Shown here: positions 8,807-16,091 of the stretch, one piece after another
Layout of the letters: each line of letters opens with the position of its first letter
Numbering within the stretch: position 1 is the first letter of the stretch
Source of the DNA: JBCDJI01 sp964351865
Lineage (GTDB): Bacteria > Verrucomicrobiota > Verrucomicrobiia > Methylacidiphilales > JBCBYL01
Direction of reading: 5' to 3'
NCBI GenBank assembly: GCA_964351865.1
Contig: CAYGPJ010000005.1
Location: 62,001-126,000 of the forward strand
DNA: 64,000 nt
Notes under the pieces: generated by a model
What the model saw: the letters and a program-made list of their open reading frames with translations, nothing else
Told to the model about the DNA's origin: nothing
Databases searched by the model: none
Position numbers and translations under genes: made by a program

Positions 8807-8877
8807 AGATACTCTGAATATAGCGGTAATTTAGCGATGATCCAAAAAGAAAATAAATTGGAGTTTAAAGACCTGAA

Positions 8878-9534
8878 TTAATATGGTTCTCCGTAGTAAT
8901 AGGCGACCCCTTTTTTCAAGTCATACTGCACCACGTAACCGGGGCAATTATCGATGACGAACTGCGGTTCGACCGACTTAAGCTGAGCACTTAACGCTTT
9001 CTGAACCCGCTCCGCGCCGTCTTGGTCATTGCGGCTGATGATCGGACAAAATGGGTTCTGATACTCGGTAACTTCTTCAATCTCCACCCGCCGCGGCTCA
9101 GCCGAAGAACAAAATCCCAACAAAGCATCATGCATACTCGTCAACAAGGCCAGACGGGGCGACTCCCTCAGCCAGACAAAGATGTCATAGCCAATCGGCA
9201 GAGCATCCTCTTTCGGGTCACGGAACTTTTTCTGCACCCAGCCTTTGACGCCCTTACGCGGCGCGATGAGATCCTGAAAGCCGGCCTGAATCCGCTTGCT
9301 CTTGAGTTCCTTGCGTTTCTGATTCTCTTTGAGCATTTTAAGAAACTCTTTGCTGTTTTTTTGGGGAGCAAAGCCTGATTTCAGATCTTCCGGCAATTCT
9401 TCCCAGCCAAGATATTCCACTAAGGATTCCACCTCGCTGCATTGCCCCAACAATTCCTCGGTAGTTTTTTGCAGCAGCGATGAATTGATAGGAATCCGAT
9501 AAGGAACCAAACTGAGATATTTAGAAAGTTTCAT
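8878..9534 (-). CDS. Hypothetical protein
   Basis: A 218-residue soluble protein that I do not recognise. It has a lysine- and glutamate-rich helical middle (SKEFLKMLKENQKRKELKSKR, about 82-102), then a mixed domain containing YDIFVWLRESPRLALLTSMHDALLGFCSS and an aromatic C-terminal end (VVQYDLKKGVAYYYGEPY). No signal peptide, membrane segment or catalytic motif is visible. The codon pattern is consistent across its length and the opposing frames are worse, so I believe it is real. Confidence 0.65.
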   Translation of the reverse strand: MKLSKYLSLVPYRIPINSSLLQKTTEELLGQCSEVESLVEYLGWEELPEDLKSGFAPQKNSKEFLKMLKENQKRKELKSKRIQAGFQDLIAPRKGVKGWVQKKFRDPKEDALPIGYDIFVWLRESPRLALLTSMHDALLGFCSSAEPRRVEIEEVTEYQNPFCPIISRNDQDGAERVQKALSAQLKSVEPQFVIDNCPGYVVQYDLKKGVAYYYGEPY

Positions 9535-9636
9535 GAGTGCGTCTGTAGGTATACTGCGAATATCCTCAATCAGGACAAGACGAAAGGAAGCTTTTTGAGA
9601 GTATGCTTTTTCTCGAAAGTCACCTACACTCCCGAC

Positions 9637-10098
9637 ATGTCTTCTAAGTCACCGCGTATCGCAGCCATGATTCAAGACTGTCGCCACCCCGACTACTCCC
9701 CCTATTATATCGGTTATTTCAAGTGCTTCAACAGCGGGAGCTACTACGAAGCCCACGATGTGCTGGAGGAACTCTGGCTGGACGAAGGGAAATCTTCTTT
9801 GAACCATCACTTTTACAAAGGCCTGATTCAAGTCGCCGGCGGCTTCGTTCACATGAAACTCCACTATGCCGAACCAACTCACCGTGTGCATGGCAAACGC
9901 CTGGACCCGGCGGCAAGATTACTGCGCTTAGGAATTCTCAACACCGCACGCTACCCCTCAGTTCACCAAAGCCTCAATCTCGATCAACTGCACCGGCTCT
10001 GCCACACCTACCTCAAGCCACTCGAAGATGGCCACTATCTGAACAACCCCTGGACCCCAGACCACCTTCCTCAACTCAATCTTGAATGTATCACGTGA
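9637..10098 (+). CDS. DUF309 family protein
   Basis: About 153 residues from ATG 9637. A TTG at 9595 would add 14 residues with no family resemblance, so the ATG is preferred. The core shows the DUF309 signature YYEAHDVLEELWLDEG followed by HFYKGLIQVAGGFVHM, helices with conserved His, Glu and Trp. Function of the family is unknown, although the conserved polar residues suggest metal or ligand binding. The last codons and the stop lie inside a 44-bp perfect palindrome, and the gene precedes the polysaccharide locus. Confidence 0.8.
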   Translation: MSSKSPRIAAMIQDCRHPDYSPYYIGYFKCFNSGSYYEAHDVLEELWLDEGKSSLNHHFYKGLIQVAGGFVHMKLHYAEPTHRVHGKRLDPAARLLRLGILNTARYPSVHQSLNLDQLHRLCHTYLKPLEDGHYLNNPWTPDHLPQLNLECIT

Positions 10099-10116
10099 TA
10101 CATTCAAGATTGAGTT
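10073..10116. repeat. 44-bp perfect palindrome at the 3' end of the DUF309 gene
   Basis: Reading outward from the centre (between 10094 and 10095, core TCACGTGA) there are 22 matched base pairs on each side and no spacer. The TGA stop of the DUF309 gene (10096-10098) sits next to the centre. It could be a very strong transcription stop or a large regulator binding site for the GbsR/MarR gene starting 49 bp downstream. There is no T-run directly after it. Confidence 0.9.
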
Positions 10117-10126
10117 ATTCCAAGGA

Positions 10127-10154
10127 TTGACAATGTTAACACAATATTTATCGT
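10127..10154 (+). promoter_or_regulatory. Candidate promoter of the regulator/antiterminator operon
   Basis: A consensus -35 hexamer TTGACA at 10127-10132 is followed after 16 nt by TATCGT at 10149-10154, a 4/6 match to the -10 box. The proposed -10 overlaps the palindrome at 10147-10176, so a protein bound there would block it. Transcription would begin close to the TTG start at 10165, leaving almost no leader. Confidence 0.4.
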
Positions 10155-10176
10155 TCAATACATATTGAACGATAAA
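10147..10176. promoter_or_regulatory. Probable operator: 14-bp perfect inverted repeat over the regulator start
   Basis: TTTATCGTTCAATA and TATTGAACGATAAA form perfect 14-bp arms separated by CA. The site covers the proposed -10 box and the TTG start codon of the GbsR/MarR-type gene. Size and symmetry fit a dimeric winged-helix regulator, so autoregulation is the natural reading. Confidence 0.65.
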
Positions 10177-10647
10177 ACCCAAGCTGTATGGGATCAATTT
10201 GTCGATCTCGGTGGCCGCTCGGCGCAGCGGCTTGGTTTGCCCCGCTCCCTCGGGCAGGTATTTGCAGCCTTGTACTTAAGTCCGGAGCCCTTAGGCTTGC
10301 AGGATCTTATGGATCAGCTTCACATCAGTAAAGGCAATGCCAGTATGAGTGTTAGACAACTGGCGGATTGGGGCGCGGTCAAACGGATCTGGGTCAAAGG
10401 CGATCGCCGTGACTATTACCGCGTGGAGGAGAACCTCAGTCAGGTGGTGAAGTCTTTCCTGGATAACATGCTCAAGCCACGCCTCACCTCCAGCGGTGGA
10501 CAACTGGAAGACATGGAGCAAAAACTCGATACCTCCAACGGCGATGACTCATTGGAATCCTTTTATCAGCAGCGGATTGGAAAGCTGAAAAAAATTCACC
10601 AGCGCATCAGTAAAGTATTACCGCTACTGGAAGGAGTTCTGAGATGA
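10165..10647 (+). CDS. GbsR/MarR-type winged-helix transcriptional regulator
   Basis: A 160-residue protein. Residues about 25-95 form a winged helix-turn-helix: QVFAALYLSPEPLGLQDLMDQLHISKGNASMSVRQLADWGAVKRIW with the wing at VKGDRRDYYRVE, matching GbsR/MarR-like regulators. A long C-terminal helix would mediate dimerisation. The start is TTG at 10165; no in-frame ATG or GTG lies between it and the stop at 10111, and translation may be nearly leaderless. A perfect palindrome covers the start. The gene overlaps the NusG paralogue by ATGA, so it probably controls expression of the antiterminator and through it the polysaccharide locus. Confidence 0.85.
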   Translation: MNDKTQAVWDQFVDLGGRSAQRLGLPRSLGQVFAALYLSPEPLGLQDLMDQLHISKGNASMSVRQLADWGAVKRIWVKGDRRDYYRVEENLSQVVKSFLDNMLKPRLTSSGGQLEDMEQKLDTSNGDDSLESFYQQRIGKLKKIHQRISKVLPLLEGVLR

Positions 10648-11177
10648 ACATGTCCTCACTCACTCAGGCATCAGCAACCGATACCATGCACCACCCGGTC
10701 TGGTGGGTGATCCGATCCCGCCCGCGCTGCGAGAAAAAGATCGAGAGCCTTCTGCATGCGGAAGCGGTAGAGACTTATTTACCCTGTCGACTCAGTTGCA
10801 GAGAATACCGCAGCAAATCCGTCACCTTCACCGTCCCCCTGTTCCCGGGCTATGTTTTCGCACGTTTTTCCCCAGAGAGAAAAAATGCCATGCTGGCCGC
10901 CACTCCCTCGGCTGGACTGATCGAAGTTCACGATCAGCGTACTTTTACCGAACAGATAGAAACCCTACGCACACTACTGAACATAACGCGCGAAGTCACG
11001 GCTTGCCCATTTATCGAAAAAGGAAAACGGGTCCGCATCACTTCGGGGAAATTCCGCGGCATGGAAGGGATCGTCTGCCGCCATTCCGGCAAAAAACGCC
11101 TGATTCTTTCAATCGATTTATTACAGCAGTCCGTAGAGGTGGAACTTCCTGCCGAAGCGGTCATGCTGGCTGCGTAA
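10644..11177 (+). CDS. NusG paralogue, RfaH/UpxY-like transcription antiterminator
   Basis: A 177-residue specialised NusG. The NGN domain runs from WWVIRSRPRCEKKIESLL to about residue 110 (with VPLFPGYVFARFS), and the KOW motif is KGKRVRITSGKFRGMEGIV near 130-148. RfaH and UpxY proteins load onto RNA polymerase early in long polysaccharide operons and suppress pausing and termination. Position fits exactly: second gene of a one-direction stretch of about 34 kb, coupled (ATGA) to a MarR-type regulator. The housekeeping NusG normally sits in a ribosomal cluster, which is not present here. Confidence 0.88.
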   Translation: MNMSSLTQASATDTMHHPVWWVIRSRPRCEKKIESLLHAEAVETYLPCRLSCREYRSKSVTFTVPLFPGYVFARFSPERKNAMLAATPSAGLIEVHDQRTFTEQIETLRTLLNITREVTACPFIEKGKRVRITSGKFRGMEGIVCRHSGKKRLILSIDLLQQSVEVELPAEAVMLAA

Positions 11178-11208
11178 ATATTTACACCTGATTTACAAAC
11201 TATTGAAT

Positions 11209-11224
11209 CAGAGTAGCTTACGGG
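11209..11224 (+). promoter_or_regulatory. Weak ops-like element downstream of the NusG paralogue
   Basis: CAGAGTAGCTTACGGG lies in the 84-bp gap after the antiterminator gene and contains the GTAGC core seen in enterobacterial ops/JUMPstart elements, where RfaH is recruited. The similarity is short and the recognition sequence of this lineage is unknown, so this is only a candidate. Confidence 0.2.
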
Positions 11225-11261
11225 AATAACACCCCGAAGTGACCGGCACGGAGTGCGCCAT

Positions 11262-11759
11262 ATGAAAATAGATAGTCTAGAAAAAATCGCACAAAATCTA
11301 AATAACTCCCAAGTCCTTTTCCTGGTAGTGGGCGGTCTTGCCGTCAACGCACACGGTTATGTCCGCCCCACCAAAGACATCGATTTAGTTATCCAGCTTA
11401 CTCCCGAAAATCTCGATGCAGCATTGCCCGCACTAGCTGCCGCCGGTTACCGCCCCTACCAGCATGTAGACGCCGCAGATCTCAGCAACCCATCTAAAAG
11501 AAAAGAGTGGCGCGAGAGCAAGGGCATGGTGGTGCTGAAGTTTTGGAGTGATGCGCATCCGGAAACACCGGTCGATGTATTTATTGAAGAACCTTTTGAT
11601 TTCCATACCGAGTATGCCCGATCGAAGCCACAGAGTATTTCTGATACCTGTGAAGTCCGGATTGTTGCACTCGGCACACTGCTTAAATTAAAAGAAACAG
11701 CCGCGCGACCGCGTGATCTCGACGATATCGAAACCCTGAAACAGTTACACGGATTATGA
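11262..11759 (+). CDS. Nucleotidyltransferase-fold protein (second module)
   Basis: About 165 residues from ATG 11262, which has a CGGAG ribosome-binding site 8 nt upstream; the GTG at 11253 is less likely. The signature VVGGLAVNAHGYVRPTKDID (GG then DID) marks a nucleotidyltransferase fold, and PVDVFIEEPF may supply the third acidic residue. The C-terminal KLKETAARPRDLDDIETL resembles the end of the 6.4-kb gene, so both belong to the same broad AbiEii/DUF6036-like group although direct sequence similarity is low. It overlaps the next small gene by ATGA, and the pair sits between the antiterminator and the sugar genes. Confidence 0.75.
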   Translation: MKIDSLEKIAQNLNNSQVLFLVVGGLAVNAHGYVRPTKDIDLVIQLTPENLDAALPALAAAGYRPYQHVDAADLSNPSKRKEWRESKGMVVLKFWSDAHPETPVDVFIEEPFDFHTEYARSKPQSISDTCEVRIVALGTLLKLKETAARPRDLDDIETLKQLHGL

Positions 11760-11983
11760 CATCACCGAACCTCAATTTTGGAGAATTCACTGGCACACCA
11801 GAAGGAGACCGGCTGAGCACCCTCGCAGCAGGTTACCGCATGACCTTCCGTGAAAAAATTCTCTGGTCCGAAAAAGCACAAGAGCTCACCGAACACTTTG
11901 AAGCCAGCAACAAAGAACAACTCATCCGAGCCATGCGCCTTTGGTGTGATTCTGATTCACCCGAATCTCAAATCGAACGATAA
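11756..11983 (+). CDS. Small hypothetical partner of the nucleotidyltransferase
   Basis: A 75-residue protein of unknown family, translationally coupled by ATGA to the preceding nucleotidyltransferase gene. It is polar, with helices around TFREKILWSEKAQELTEHF and KEQLIRAMRLW. It could be an antitoxin or accessory subunit, but gene order is the reverse of the 6.9-7.1 kb pair and no sequence similarity between the two small proteins is apparent. Function unknown. Confidence 0.6.
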   Translation: MTSPNLNFGEFTGTPEGDRLSTLAAGYRMTFREKILWSEKAQELTEHFEASNKEQLIRAMRLWCDSDSPESQIER

Positions 11984-11996
11984 CTATTGCTGAATC

Positions 11997-12812
11997 ATGA
12001 TCAAAATTCCCAGACAGTTACGTCATGGCATAGAATATTTCAGCAGAGGGATCGCATTCCGGCGCTCACTCGAAACCAAATCGGGGAAACGTCAATTGTG
12101 GGTAAGCCCGGAAGCCAGTCTAGTCTATTGGAAGCCAGATGGGCTGAATCGGGATCGTTCACTACACCATTTTACAAGTCACTACGTCAAGGAAGGAGCA
12201 ACGGTGTGGGATATTGGTTCCAACGTGGGAATTTTTGGATTTCTTGCTGCTGCGGCAGCGGGGAAAACCGGCAAAGTGATCTGTATTGAGCCGGATCCAT
12301 TTCTTGGCAACCTGATCTTGCGCTCAGCTAGAATATCCCCTGCTGCTGATGCTCACTTGACCTTAATCCCATTAGCGATTTCAAGCTCTATAGGATATTC
12401 CGATTTCATCATCCCAGATCGCTCGCGTGCTTCAAATCATCTGGCTGCCAATGCTGGCAATAGCCAGGCAGGAAATGCGCGACACACTCAAGTGACCATG
12501 ACCGTAACCTTGGATTGGCTGCTCACATTTACTCCCGCTCCAGACATCGTGAAAATGGATATAGAAGGAGAAGAATACCAGGCTTTATCCGCAGCGAAAA
12601 CACTCCTTAAGTCCTGCCGTCCGGTTATTTTGCTCGAAGTCTGGGAATCCATCTCCGAATCAATCACACAGCTATTTTTTGAAAATGATTACACTCTGTT
12701 TAACGGCGAAGATATTCCAGCACTGACACTAACCCAAAAGGCAACATGGACAACCTTAGCCATCCCCAGCGAACAAGTGATCAACTTTAAAAATACAACA
12801 GCCTCAAATTAA
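11997..12812 (+). CDS. FkbM family methyltransferase
   Basis: A 271-residue class I SAM-dependent methyltransferase. The SAM-binding loop is WDIGSNVGIFGFLAAAAAG (from residue 71), followed by ICIEPDP, and the FkbM hallmark KMDIEGEE lies near 190. FkbM enzymes O-methylate sugars or polyketides. Placed among glycosyltransferases, this one most likely methylates a glycan residue or an intermediate. It is the first of eight FkbM-type genes in the locus. Specificity cannot be told from sequence. Confidence 0.9.
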   Translation: MIKIPRQLRHGIEYFSRGIAFRRSLETKSGKRQLWVSPEASLVYWKPDGLNRDRSLHHFTSHYVKEGATVWDIGSNVGIFGFLAAAAAGKTGKVICIEPDPFLGNLILRSARISPAADAHLTLIPLAISSSIGYSDFIIPDRSRASNHLAANAGNSQAGNARHTQVTMTVTLDWLLTFTPAPDIVKMDIEGEEYQALSAAKTLLKSCRPVILLEVWESISESITQLFFENDYTLFNGEDIPALTLTQKATWTTLAIPSEQVINFKNTTASN

Positions 12813-12852
12813 ATTTCCACAGACTGAAATCAAAACTAAGTCACATTCCACG

Positions 12853-13191
12853 ATGAAAATAATGATAACGTACCTGTTTATTTCCTTACTGCTACTCACG
12901 ACATCGCATTCTGAAGAACTGACCGAGCGGCAGAAACTCAAAGCAGAACTGGAACAAATTAACACCTCCCTCAAACCACTGCGTGAAAAGGCCTATCGGG
13001 AGAGCGAAGTAATTGCGGCGAGGAAAGAAGTGGATGAAGCCTTTCGCAAGTATTACACCGTTTTAAGAAAGAGAATGGCAGAACTCTCACCGGCACAAGC
13101 AAAGGACATCCAGCGCCTGCAAGAACTCAGAAAACTCCTCTATGGCGAGCATTCCGGATCTCGAGCGGAAGACTACGAATCAGCACCTTAA
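12853..13191 (+). CDS. Small secreted coiled-coil hypothetical protein
   Basis: A 112-residue protein with a signal sequence (MKIMITYLFISLLLLTTSHS, cleavage near SHSEE). The mature part is a single charged helix-rich region (KLKAELEQINTSLKPLREKA and LRKRMAELSPAQAKDIQRLQ), suggesting a short periplasmic coiled coil. I recognise no family. It lies in the polysaccharide operon between an FkbM gene and a glycosyltransferase; its end overlaps the next reading frame by 50 bp, which may mean that gene starts later. Confidence 0.6.
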   Translation: MKIMITYLFISLLLLTTSHSEELTERQKLKAELEQINTSLKPLREKAYRESEVIAARKEVDEAFRKYYTVLRKRMAELSPAQAKDIQRLQELRKLLYGEHSGSRAEDYESAP

Positions 13192-13999
13192 CAATATTAC
13201 TAACGGATCTATACTCGCATTATTGATCTTGAATCACCCCCCGTTAAAGCTACTAAGTATCGTCATCCCCGCTAGGGATGAGGCTAGGTGTATTCGTAAC
13301 ACGATCGAACATCTGCACTTGGAGCTCTCCCTGCAAAAAGTGCCGCATGAAATCGTCGTAGTCGACGATGGCAGTCAGGATGAAACGCTTGCTATCCTGC
13401 GCTCGCTCACGGAAAAACTTCCGGAACTCAAACCGGTTCAAAATACCAATGCACATGGATTTGGCCGTGCGATCTGTAAAGGGTTTGAAACCATGATCGG
13501 CGATGCCGTGGTGATCATGATGGCGGACGAATCAGATGACTGCCGAGACGTGGTTCGTTACTGGGAACTCCTCAATGAGGGGTATGACTGTGTTTTTGGC
13601 AGCCGCTTCATGAAAGGCGGAGGCACCATTGATTATCCTTGGTTTAAACTGAAAATAAACCGTGTGGCCAACGCTTTTATTCAGGTGCTCTTTGCCATTC
13701 GCCTGAACGATACCACCAATGCTTTTAAAGCCTACCGCAGAGAAGTTATTGACGGATGCCAACCGATTTTATCCCCACACTTCAACATCACTGTCGAGCT
13801 ACCGTTGAAAGCCATCGTGCGAGGTTACAGCTGGAAAATCATGCCGATCACCTGGCGCAACCGTAGAACCGGTGAATCCAAACTGAAAATCAAAGAAATG
13901 GGCAGCCGCTATCTGTTTATCTGTCTCTATCTATGGCTGGAAAAATATTTCAGCCGCGGTGACTACCACGCCAAAAATATCCATTCTAAAAATGAGTGA
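13142..13999 (+). CDS. Glycosyltransferase family 2 (dolichol-phosphate-mannose-synthase-like)
   Basis: A 285-residue GT-A enzyme. The fold begins at LSIVIPARDEARCIRNTIEHL (about residue 38), with nucleotide-binding VVVDDGSQDET near 74 and MMADESDD as the metal-binding region. The later CVFGSRFMKGGG and RRTGESKLKIKEMGSRYLFI are typical of DPM1/GtrB-like GT2 enzymes that charge a lipid carrier with a sugar. There is no C-terminal membrane pair, so it is the soluble form. The 37 residues before the domain overlap the previous gene, so the true start may be a later TTG near 13220. It overlaps wzm by 8 bp. Confidence 0.87.
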   Translation: MASIPDLERKTTNQHLNNITNGSILALLILNHPPLKLLSIVIPARDEARCIRNTIEHLHLELSLQKVPHEIVVVDDGSQDETLAILRSLTEKLPELKPVQNTNAHGFGRAICKGFETMIGDAVVIMMADESDDCRDVVRYWELLNEGYDCVFGSRFMKGGGTIDYPWFKLKINRVANAFIQVLFAIRLNDTTNAFKAYRREVIDGCQPILSPHFNITVELPLKAIVRGYSWKIMPITWRNRRTGESKLKIKEMGSRYLFICLYLWLEKYFSRGDYHAKNIHSKNE

Positions 14000-14846
14000 A
14001 CCAATATTAATCATCGAAGCGGGACGCACCGAAAAAAACTACTGGCGAGACCTCTGGCGCTATCGCGAACTCTTTCTCATTCTAGCATGGAGAGATATCT
14101 CCGTACGCTACAAGCAGACGGCAGTCGGTGTTTCTTGGGCATTACTGCAACCCTTTCTGCAAATGATTGTTTTTACGATCGTATTTAGTTGGTTACTGGG
14201 AGCCAAGAGTGAGGGAACCGCTCCTTATGCCATTATGCTTTTTGCTGCCATGCTTCCCTGGCAATTTTTTGCAACCGCTTTAAGTAATTCCAGTCAAAGT
14301 ATAGTGGGCAGCAGCAACCTGATCTCCAAAGTATATTTCCCGCGAATGATCATCCCTTGCGCTTCAATTGTCGTTTGCCTGATCGATTTTCTGATTACAT
14401 CACTGATTTTCATCGGACTCATTGTTTGGTTTCAGTTCTGGCCAGACTGGAAAATTCTCACGTTACCCTTCTTTCTATTCGTAGCTTTTTTGGCTGCACT
14501 AGGCCCAGGTTTATTAATAGCAGCTATGAATGTTAGATTTCGTGACTTTAAATATATTGTACCCTTTATTATTCAATTTGGCCTCTATGCCTCTGCTGTT
14601 CCAATCGCACTATCTGAGGTACGAGATAAATTGGAAACCCTGCCATACGGTGAACTTTTATATAAATTTTACTGCCTGAATCCAATGGTCGGCGTGATTG
14701 ACGGATTTAGGTGGGCCCTACTGGGAGGAGAAAGCCAAATGTATCTTCCAGGCTTTCTCGTTTCACTGGCGGTCATTGTGATCATACTGATCATCGGTGT
14801 GAAATTTTTTCGTCAAACTGAAAAAACATTCGCAGACATCATCTAA
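13992..14846 (+). CDS. ABC-2 type polysaccharide exporter, membrane subunit (Wzm-like)
   Basis: About 284 residues from ATG 13992, which overlaps the preceding stop; an upstream GTG at 13959 is less likely. The N-terminal segment YRELFLILAWRDISVRYKQTAVGVSWALLQP is the signature of KpsM/Wzm/TagG permeases, followed by six hydrophobic segments and a C-terminal LLYKFYCLNPMVGVIDGFRWALLG. Such permeases export lipid-linked polysaccharide across the inner membrane together with the ATPase encoded next. This implies an ABC-dependent route for at least one polymer of the locus. Confidence 0.93.
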   Translation: MSEPILIIEAGRTEKNYWRDLWRYRELFLILAWRDISVRYKQTAVGVSWALLQPFLQMIVFTIVFSWLLGAKSEGTAPYAIMLFAAMLPWQFFATALSNSSQSIVGSSNLISKVYFPRMIIPCASIVVCLIDFLITSLIFIGLIVWFQFWPDWKILTLPFFLFVAFLAALGPGLLIAAMNVRFRDFKYIVPFIIQFGLYASAVPIALSEVRDKLETLPYGELLYKFYCLNPMVGVIDGFRWALLGGESQMYLPGFLVSLAVIVIILIIGVKFFRQTEKTFADII

Positions 14847-16085
14847 GTGCTTAAGAACATGATTAGTATAGAGAACATGAGTAAGGTCTATCGGATATCA
14901 CATCAAACGGAACATGCCGATACACTTCGCGATTCGCTGGCGAGCTTCCTGAGAAGAAAAAGCCGTCAATCTAAAGCATCTGAAATTGAATCTTTTTATG
15001 CCCTGAAAGATATTTCCCTCAAAGTCAACGCAGGAGAAGTTCTGGGAATCATAGGTCGCAACGGAGCAGGTAAAAGCACGCTGCTAAAGATTCTAAGCAG
15101 AATTACAGAACCCACCACAGGTCGCATCACCCTGAATGGCAGAGTAGCCAGCCTATTAGAAGTCGGCACCGGCTTTCATCCGGAATTAACTGGGCGAGAA
15201 AATATTTTTCTGAATGGCTCTATCCTCGGCATGAGCCACGCTGAGATTAAGAAAAAGTTTGATGTGATTGTTGATTTTTCCGGTGTTGAAAAATTTCTTG
15301 ATACTCCAGTCAAACGATACTCCAGCGGAATGTATGTCAGACTGGCGTTTGCAGTGGCTGCACATCTAGAACCCGAAATTCTAATCATTGATGAAGTGCT
15401 GGCTGTCGGTGACATCGAATTTCAAAATAAATGCCTCGGCAAGATGCGTGAAGTTTCCAGCAGCGGAAGAACCGTTATTTTCGTCAGCCACCAGCTCAAC
15501 TCTATCCGTCAATTATGCGATTCTTGCTGCCTTTTAAAGCAGGGGGAAGTAACGGCGACCGGCAAGCCAGCGGAAGTTATTCAGCAATACTTAGCCGCCA
15601 GCTCCACGATGAACCATGCCGAACACCCAACACAAAAGATATTCGAAGAGCCTTTGCCCATCAACTTCCTCAAGGCTGAAATTTTTGACTATCAATATCT
15701 CAAAAGGCGTAGCTCACCCCTTGGAACCACGTGGCAAATTCAGTCTGAATTCGAGGTATTAGAATGCATTCCCAATCTTGTAGTGGCCTTAGGCATAACC
15801 ACCGCTCAAGGTGTAGCCGTTCAGACCTGCTGGTCCCCTCCCTCCTCAATTAAAGCAGGAAAATTTCAAGCGACCTTCAAACAGGATAAAGTAAATTTGG
15901 AGTGCAACTCTTATCAGTTGATATTGGGGTTCAGTCGTGACAATCGACCTATCGTCCAGATTGACCTAGGAACCTTCGACATTGTTCATAACGACGACCT
16001 GACAGATCAATTTATACCACGTTCATCAGGCTTAGGTGCGGTGTTAAATTCCATGTCCACAGAAATTAAGCAAATTGCAGACTAA
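14847..16085 (+). CDS. ABC polysaccharide exporter ATPase with C-terminal Wzt-type domain
   Basis: A 412-residue protein, GTG start directly after the Wzm stop; ATG 14859 is equally plausible. The ATPase domain covers about residues 5-250: Walker A GRNGAGKST near 72, signature RYSSGMYVRLAFAVAAHL and Walker B ILIIDEVLAVGD. About residues 265-400 form an extra beta-rich domain, as in O-antigen Wzt proteins where it recognises the modified non-reducing end of the glycan. Here the end modification could be a methyl group added by one of the FkbM enzymes, but that link is inference. Confidence 0.93.
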   Translation: MLKNMISIENMSKVYRISHQTEHADTLRDSLASFLRRKSRQSKASEIESFYALKDISLKVNAGEVLGIIGRNGAGKSTLLKILSRITEPTTGRITLNGRVASLLEVGTGFHPELTGRENIFLNGSILGMSHAEIKKKFDVIVDFSGVEKFLDTPVKRYSSGMYVRLAFAVAAHLEPEILIIDEVLAVGDIEFQNKCLGKMREVSSSGRTVIFVSHQLNSIRQLCDSCCLLKQGEVTATGKPAEVIQQYLAASSTMNHAEHPTQKIFEEPLPINFLKAEIFDYQYLKRRSSPLGTTWQIQSEFEVLECIPNLVVALGITTAQGVAVQTCWSPPSSIKAGKFQATFKQDKVNLECNSYQLILGFSRDNRPIVQIDLGTFDIVHNDDLTDQFIPRSSGLGAVLNSMSTEIKQIAD

Positions 16086-16091
16086 CCGCAC

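Noticed and set aside
10703..11191. + strand frame of 162 codons inside the NusG paralogue
   Set aside because: The other frame encodes NGN and KOW domains; this one has no recognisable domain.
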